Shown here in pieces: positions 58,900-64,000 of a stretch of 64,000 nucleotides of DNA. The translations under genes were made by a program, and so were the position numbers. The number at the start of each line of letters is the position of its first letter. The stretch's first letter is position 1. The DNA comes from Voacanga thouarsii (lineage: Eukaryota; Streptophyta; Magnoliopsida; Gentianales; Apocynaceae): assembly GCA_026120185.1 (NCBI GenBank), contig JANUWF010001165.1, positions 1,240,001-1,304,000 on the forward strand. The letters run 5' to 3'. The notes under the pieces are model-generated. The model was not told where the DNA came from and did no database searches. It saw only the letters and a program-made list of their open reading frames with translations.

Positions 58900-59600
58900 T
58901 CAATTTCCTTATTTTCTCTCTTTATAACCCAAATTTTCTTTCTCATTTTACCTTATCTCTCTTTTTTCACACTCTTATTGTTTTCACCCCTCAAAACTTA
59001 ATAAAGCACTCTCATTTTATCTATATACTCCCTCTTTGGTTGTGCTTGCTTTTGGATTTCAAATCACTCTATCTCCTCATTTTCTCTCATTTTATTTTCT
59101 TGTTTTAGCCTCTCTTGTTTTTCTTTCTCCCTTTGCTCTCTTTTCTTTTTAATTTCCTCCCTCAAGAAATTTTTGATCTCTTAAGGTCTTACTAGGAGAC
59201 ATAGGATAAAGTGTAAACTTCCTTCCATCTTTGCACAAAGTGTAGGTATTTTTCCTCCTATGGTGAACCACATCCCTATTATATAGCCAACGTCTTCCCA
59301 ACAATATATGCCTAATATGCATAGGAAAAACAACATATACAATTTCATCTTTATATTTTCCCATGACAAATACAACCTTGACTTACTTGATCACCTTCAC
59401 CTCACCATAATTATTTAACCATTGAAGCTTGTAAGGCTTAAGTTATTTAACTCCTCCACCAATGCAACACTAATCATATTCTTACAACTCCCTCCATAAA
59501 TAATCAAGCTATATAACTTTTGATTGATTTAACACCTTGAATAGAATATATTCTCCCTTTGTAGAGCTCCTTCTCATTCCACTACATACTCATTTACAAC
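58900..59600 (-). pseudogene. Retropepsin-like protease segment of the tandem element
   Basis: Read on minus: MISVALVEELNNLSLTSFNG, GEVKVIK, MGKYKDEIVYVVFPMHIRHI, LLGRRWLYNRDVVHHRRKNT and TLCKDGRKFTLYPMSP. This matches the second half of the gypsy protease (compare copy 3: KYKDEILCDVIP...LLLGRACQFDRGVVHDGKKN). The active-site region reads YGGSCKN where IDGGSC is expected, so the catalytic Asp is lost. A Lys/Glu-rich stretch follows, and then the LTR starts at ~58899. No RT or integrase intervenes, unlike autonomous gypsy elements. Confidence 0.8.
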
Positions 59601-60854
59601 CTCTGTCATAACACCAATCAATGAGCATGGTCTCTCAAGTGTACCCTCATCTTTTCCATTCACTCTAACTTCTCTACTAGATTTGGTATCCTCTTGTGAA
59701 GTTGAACTAAATGGCTCTTTCTTACTAATCATACCCCTTCTCATTTGTTTTAGCAACACTTCTATCCAACTTTTCTTTTTCTCCTCTTGTGGATGTAAGC
59801 TTTCTCCTACTTCATAAATATTTGAAGCATTTTTAGGATTTTCTTCTATAGCACGCTTTTGCTCCTCCTCCCCCTCCTCCTCCTCCCTTAAATTTATTTT
59901 CTTTTCAACAAATTTTACACCATTTTGTTCAATCTCTTCTTACTCATTCTCCTCCAACACTCCTAATGGATATAACTCGTCATTTAGAAAGAATAGGAAA
60001 TTGTAATACTCCTTGGTCACCTTTTGAATTGTACACATTGGCTCTTCATCAACCTCTTCATTATCACTAGATCATCTTCTTTTTCTTCTAATTGTAATAT
60101 CCTTTTTTTTTTAAAAAACTTTCTTAAACTTCTCCTCTTTTTCTTGCAATATATTTTCTTTCACTTGTTGATGTGATCTCTCACCCAAGTTGTGATTGAT
60201 CAAGGTATTCTCCTCCACGTCACTCTCTATTCTCTTTTGCCTTCAATAAACATGTAATCATTAAACTTCTTCTCATCTTTTAGCTTAATGGATACCTTTT
60301 GCTGCTGATTTTCATCACACTGTTTCAACATCAACTCAATTTGCTTGTTGCATTTGTTTGTAGGAATTTTCAAGGGAATTCAAATGACAATCAAGTGAAG
60401 TGTGTTTATAACTATAACAATGTTCACAAAGATTCACACCACCCCTTTGCAACTCATCCCTTCTTCTTTATAAACTACCATTTGAATGTTTTTATACATC
60501 TTCCATATAAACTCCTTCATGTTCTTCCTCTTTATGTTTCCAATATCCTTTTCCATCCATGTGACAATTTTCCCCACTACTTGCACAAGGCTCATCATAT
60601 TCCTCATATCTTTCTCTACTTGTGTGTGACCCTTTATCATAGCTATTCCCATAAGATTCTTCCTTATTTCCATCATATCCTTTTTCGTTTGTACTTAGTC
60701 CTTCATTACTATCATCCCAATAATTTATATCACCATATTTATCCTCATTATATACTTGCTCATAGTTATCATATCCCTCATAACTACTTCTACTCAGGCA
60801 AGATTTCTTATCATAGTCCTACCCTTCACTTTCATTATCATTCCATTTAGCCAT
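59601..60854 (-). pseudogene. Unusual Tyr/Glu-rich gag-like ORF with zinc knuckle
   Basis: Read on minus from ATG at 60854: MAKWNDNESEG, a stop, then a Tyr-, Asp/Glu-, Gly- and Ser-rich stretch with repeated YEGYDNYEQ, ERYEEYDE and GYDGNKEESYGN-like words. Two more stops follow, then a zinc knuckle CEHCYSYKHTSLDCH (CX2CX4HX4C). After that come Glu/Lys-rich linkers (NLREEEEGEEEQKRA) and KEPFSSTSQEDTKSSREVRV leading into the protease part. I see none of the capsid motifs found in the gypsy gags elsewhere in the window. The knuckle and protease place it in the Gag-Pro position. The three stops in the first ~145 codons make this copy non-functional. Confidence 0.65.
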
Positions 60855-62190
60855 TATGAGTTTTTCTTTCAAGAGAAGTATCCACAAAATTTAAGTAGAG
60901 AATACAAGAGAAATTCTTTACTTCACTCCCTTATGTGTTTATACTCAATTTTAGTAGTCACTTTTCACTTGTGTTTGCACTCTCCTTGGCTTTTATCTCA
61001 AAGAGCTCACACTCTTACCTTTTTCAATACTCAATTCCTCAAAGATTTCTTCCCTAAATAACCTCCTTAATTACTTAGGAATTAGTCCAATTAGACAAGT
61101 CAAGCCAACCCTCTAAGGATAATAACTAGGGCTCTTAGAGAATTCAAATGACACTTGATGTTTACCAAAGAACAAGGCAAGCTCAAGTAAGAGTTCGAAG
61201 AAATATGGGCTCAATAAACTCAAGATTTCAAGAATGATTTATGAAAGAACTCCCTAAGCAATCCACATAAGGATTTAAGATAAGACAAGTACAAAGCAAC
61301 TCCAAGTATCTTAAGAGAATTCAAAATCAAGCATTCAACCCACCAATGATAAGAAATATTTTAATGAAGTCAATTGAAAGTGGAAGATACTAGCTAACAA
61401 CCTATACAAAGTATTGTATAGTCACTTAAGCATTTCATCAAACACATAGTAGGCAACTATTCAAATGAAGGATTTTCAATAGTTTGGATGCTACCAAAAC
61501 CTCAAGGATTGAATTTTGATGCTCAATTGACTCGTTTAAAGTAACAATAGCATAAGGAGTTCAAGACTCAAGAAGATAATTTGATATAAACTAAGAAAAC
61601 AGCTTCCCAAGCTATAAGATAAATCACTAATGCAAATTCTTACTAGCAACACAAGAATGAATCCCCCTAAAAAATAAGTTACTAAGTAAGTAGATCATAG
61701 GAATTCGTCATAAGTAGCATTTGGTAGTCATGTAATCACACTCAAGAGTCATGGAAGCAATATATTAAGCATATTGTATGCAAATTCGTAACTCAAGCTA
61801 CTCGAAATATTTTCACATTATTAAAACCATAAAAACTCAACATTCATAATAAAATCAATTTCTAATAATTATACTAACTTCACGAAACAATTTTAAAGCA
61901 AGAACATGGACAAATTTCGAGTTTTATATATCACAAAAGAAGCACCAATATGAGTTACGGGATTAGAAATTTTGCAGAAATATTTTCTACTTGTTTTAAG
62001 CTCCAAATCAATAAGTCTTCACGCCAAAAGATTCCTCAAACATCATTCCAACATAAAGATAAATTTAAAATCAAGTTCGTGGCATAATTTTGAGTTTCAA
62101 ACATTAAAAAATGTCACCAAATAAAGTGACGAAGATCTAAAAAAAATTTCACAAATGCTTGAAAAAGATTGTACCTTTACCTAAAAAAAA
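60855..62190 (-). other. Long leader of the tandem element
   Basis: The 1.3-kb non-coding sequence between the primer binding site and the gag-like ATG is AT-rich and has no credible ORF. Around 61000-61240 it shows a word order like that of the gypsy copy 2 leader (CAAAGAGCTCACACTCTTAC, TTAGTCCAATTAGACAAGTC, GGGCTCAATAAACTCAAGA versus the similar series at 46380-46630). This supports descent from the same gypsy group. Confidence 0.6.
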
Positions 62191-62214
62191 TTGTGTTAAT
62201 TAGAATTAACACAA
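62191..62214. repeat. Perfect 11-bp-arm hairpin beside the primer binding site
   Basis: TTGTGTTAATT, then AG, then AATTAACACAA: perfect arms of 11 bases with a 2-base centre. It begins a few bases downstream of the primer binding site in the element's minus-strand orientation. The position resembles leader stem-loops used for dimerisation or packaging in retroelements; that role is inference. Confidence 0.8.
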
Positions 62215-62216
62215 CC

Positions 62217-62230
62217 TTGCTGTGATACCA
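62217..62230 (-). promoter_or_regulatory. Primer binding site, initiator-Met tRNA type
   Basis: Read on minus: TGGTATCACAGC, one base different from TGGTATCAGAGC, the plant LTR element site complementary to the 3' end of initiator tRNA-Met. It starts 3 bases after the proposed LTR end (...CTTCA at 62234), which fixes the orientation and the LTR boundary. Confidence 0.8.
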
Positions 62231-62233
62231 TAT

Positions 62234-63468
62234 TGAAGCCAGCTCGGAATTACCTTAAGATTTGTTTCTCAAAGAAATTCAAGAAACCAACTCAAAGACA
62301 AGAACCCTAGGTAAAATAAGACCCCTAAAACCATATAATCTATAGAACTGGGCTAACTAAATCAACATCCCAACACCTCTAACCCAAGAAGAATCAAGAA
62401 TAAATAGGATGGGAAGATTTAGGCACCCAATTTGGAAACTAGAAAAAACTTTAGACAAATAATCAACTAAGACCCAATTCTAGAGAACTAATTGAATTAT
62501 CCTACGAAGATAAGAGATTAGATTCTTAGGATGGACTAGCTCCTAACAGAAGTCTTGATAGATTTGGGAATCACCTGAGAGGATTACCCTTACAACTTTC
62601 TCAAAGAATTTTTTGAATTACAAAATGTCTAATGTCTCAAAGTTGTGTTTACAAGAGTTATAATATGGTGTATCTAGAATATTTTACCTAAGCTAGTCAA
62701 AAGAGGCCTAAAATAAGTCAATTTTAGCCTTTAAAATTGTTACAAACCGAGGATAAGTGAAATATAACCGAAATAATGCCAAACAAAACATGTAATATAA
62801 TGGTTGCATGATTGTACCACCATCAGGCATCACAAAAACAAGCTATGCATGGGCAGCTGCACGGCTATGTAACTAGTCGTACATAGTGCACGGTATCATG
62901 CACGACTGTGCTACTAGCCGTACATCTAACTTTTGGGAGTAATTTTCTTCTGCAATTTGCACATTTTGATGTATGGCCGTGCATTCAGGCCGTGAATCCC
63001 CTGTTGCATTCCTTCAAACTTGATCAAACACTCTTCTTGGATATCCTTTGCCATTCCTTGATCTTCTACTTGAATCAACTTCTCTTTAAGCCTTTTTTGG
63101 CTTCTCAATTGGCTTTTAAGGGTTCTTGATCTTCTATACATTATTGTGTTGAATTTGAGCTCCTTTAATCTCCCTTTTTAGCACCTATTTCTTGACTATC
63201 TTCTTCGTTCTTGGCTTATAGGGTTGGATGGCTTGAAAATCACATTGAGACCTCTTGAATGTTGAATCTTCTTAAGGAACCTTGAAGCGAGTCTTGGCTA
63301 TCCATCCTTTTGCTTTGAATAGTCCTTTATGCCCATAATGAATCACATCATTTTTCCCTTCTTGAAGTGGACGAATTAATGTGCCATGTTACTCGGGTGG
63401 GTTTCCCTATATAAGAATGCAAACAAGAAGTTTGGTATGAAGATATAACTTTAGGCTTTTGGACCCAC
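62234..63468 (-). mobile_element. Shared LTR between two tandem units
   Basis: It is the 5' LTR of the unit at 57505-63468, proved by the primer binding site next to its lower end. It also follows a second protease-like segment (63469-64000), so it serves as the 3' LTR of the next unit. The proposed minus-strand start TGGGTCC at 63468 matches TGAGATCC at 58899. GC-rich words GCACGGC, GGCCGTGCAT and AGTCGTACAT recur at 62840-63000. Confidence 0.8.
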
Positions 63469-64000
63469 CAACTTCCTTATTTTCTCTCTTTATAACCCAA
63501 ATTTTCTTTCTCATTTTACCGTTTTTCTCTTTTTCCACACTCTTATTGTTTTCACCCCTCAAAATCTAATGAAGCACTCTCATTTTACCTTTATACCCCT
63601 TCTTTGGTTGTGCTGGCTTTTGGATTTCTAATCTCTCTTTCTCCTTATTTTATTTTTTCTCTTTTTCTTATTTTTCTATCTCCATTTGCTCTCTTTTCTT
63701 TTTATTTTCCTCCTTCAAGAAATTTTGATATCTCAAGACCTTACTAGGAGACATATGACAAAGTAAAAACTTCATTCCATCTTTGCACAAAGTGTTGGTG
63801 TTTTTCCTCCCATGGTGAACCATATCCCTATCATATTTCCAATGCCTTCCCAAAAATATATGCCCAACATGCATAGGAAAAACAAAGTGTGTCAATTACC
63901 ATGAGATTAAACTCATGAGTCATACTATGAAGCTTTAGGAGAAAGTGATTGAGCAGAGGTTAATGAGCATTATACAAAATTCAGATAATCAATTTAGTTT
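63469..64000 (-). pseudogene. Protease-like segment of the next tandem unit (cut by the window edge)
   Basis: Read on minus: FVFPMHVGHIFLGRHWKYDR, DMVHHGRKNTNTLCKDGMKF and SPSKVLRYQNFLKEENKKKR, then a Lys/Glu-rich end before the LTR. It is collinear with 58900-59364 of the first unit. The last ~100 bases before 64000 no longer follow the protease of the first unit as clearly, suggesting a junction near 63890-63900. Confidence 0.75.

Noticed and set aside
60299..60850. 183-codon plus-strand ORF rich in His, Tyr and Phe
   Set aside because: It is the antisense reading of the Tyr/Glu-rich gag-like ORF; the zinc knuckle and start codon are on minus.

Overview
This window is nuclear DNA from a flowering plant, most likely a eudicot. 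It has one spliced host gene with introns and ER-targeting features typical of land plants, an AT-rich background, and more than 50 kb of decayed, nested plant LTR retrotransposons. I cannot name the species.

Positions 73-10697 (minus strand) hold almost all of a calreticulin-3 type ER chaperone gene. I could place 13 exons with consistent splice phases, giving 405 residues. The reading stops at ...DDDDYH with a good splice donor, so the last micro-exon, expected to supply the rest of an HDEL retention signal, lies just left of the window. Intron 8 carries a hAT-like MITE. Intron 2 is 2.8 kb long and holds an unexplained GC-richer patch.

Positions 10.7-14.0 kb are AT-rich intergenic DNA ending in a plant-mobile-domain (MAIN/PMD) pseudogene. 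From 14.3 kb to the right edge the window is a retrotransposon graveyard. It contains: (1) three broken copies of one Ty3/gypsy family (14.4-20.7 kb plus; 32.6-46.8 kb minus; 47.4-52.75 kb plus); (2) a Ty1/copia element on the minus strand (20.7-29.6 kb) and a separate copia gag fragment (46.8-47.4 kb); (3) three solo LTRs of one long-LTR family (TGTAACACCCC ends, 3.3-4.4 kb), each sitting inside another element, two with perfect 5-bp target duplications (ACTGT, TCAAC) and one with a one-base-decayed duplication; (4) five whole or partial copies of a ~1.7-kb TGTTAG-type LTR, one a solo LTR with target duplication GCAAG; (5) two Tat/Athila-like LTR ends with the AAGTGTGGGGG polypurine motif; (6) a ~1-kb non-coding insertion with an imperfect 9-12 bp duplication.

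Positions 57.5-64 kb hold a tandem pair of retrotransposon units on the minus strand that share an LTR. Each unit has a protease-like reading frame close to an LTR. The complete unit has a primer binding site, a perfect hairpin next to it, a short Tyr/Glu-rich gag-like ORF with a zinc knuckle and a protease-like region, but no reverse transcriptase or integrase. It looks non-autonomous.

The least explained observations are the tRNA-like sequence at a fixed place in all three long solo LTRs, the unusual gag/protease-only tandem element, and short GC-rich, self-complementary 'word' islands in several unrelated LTR families. Apart from the calreticulin gene, I see no intact protein-coding gene.
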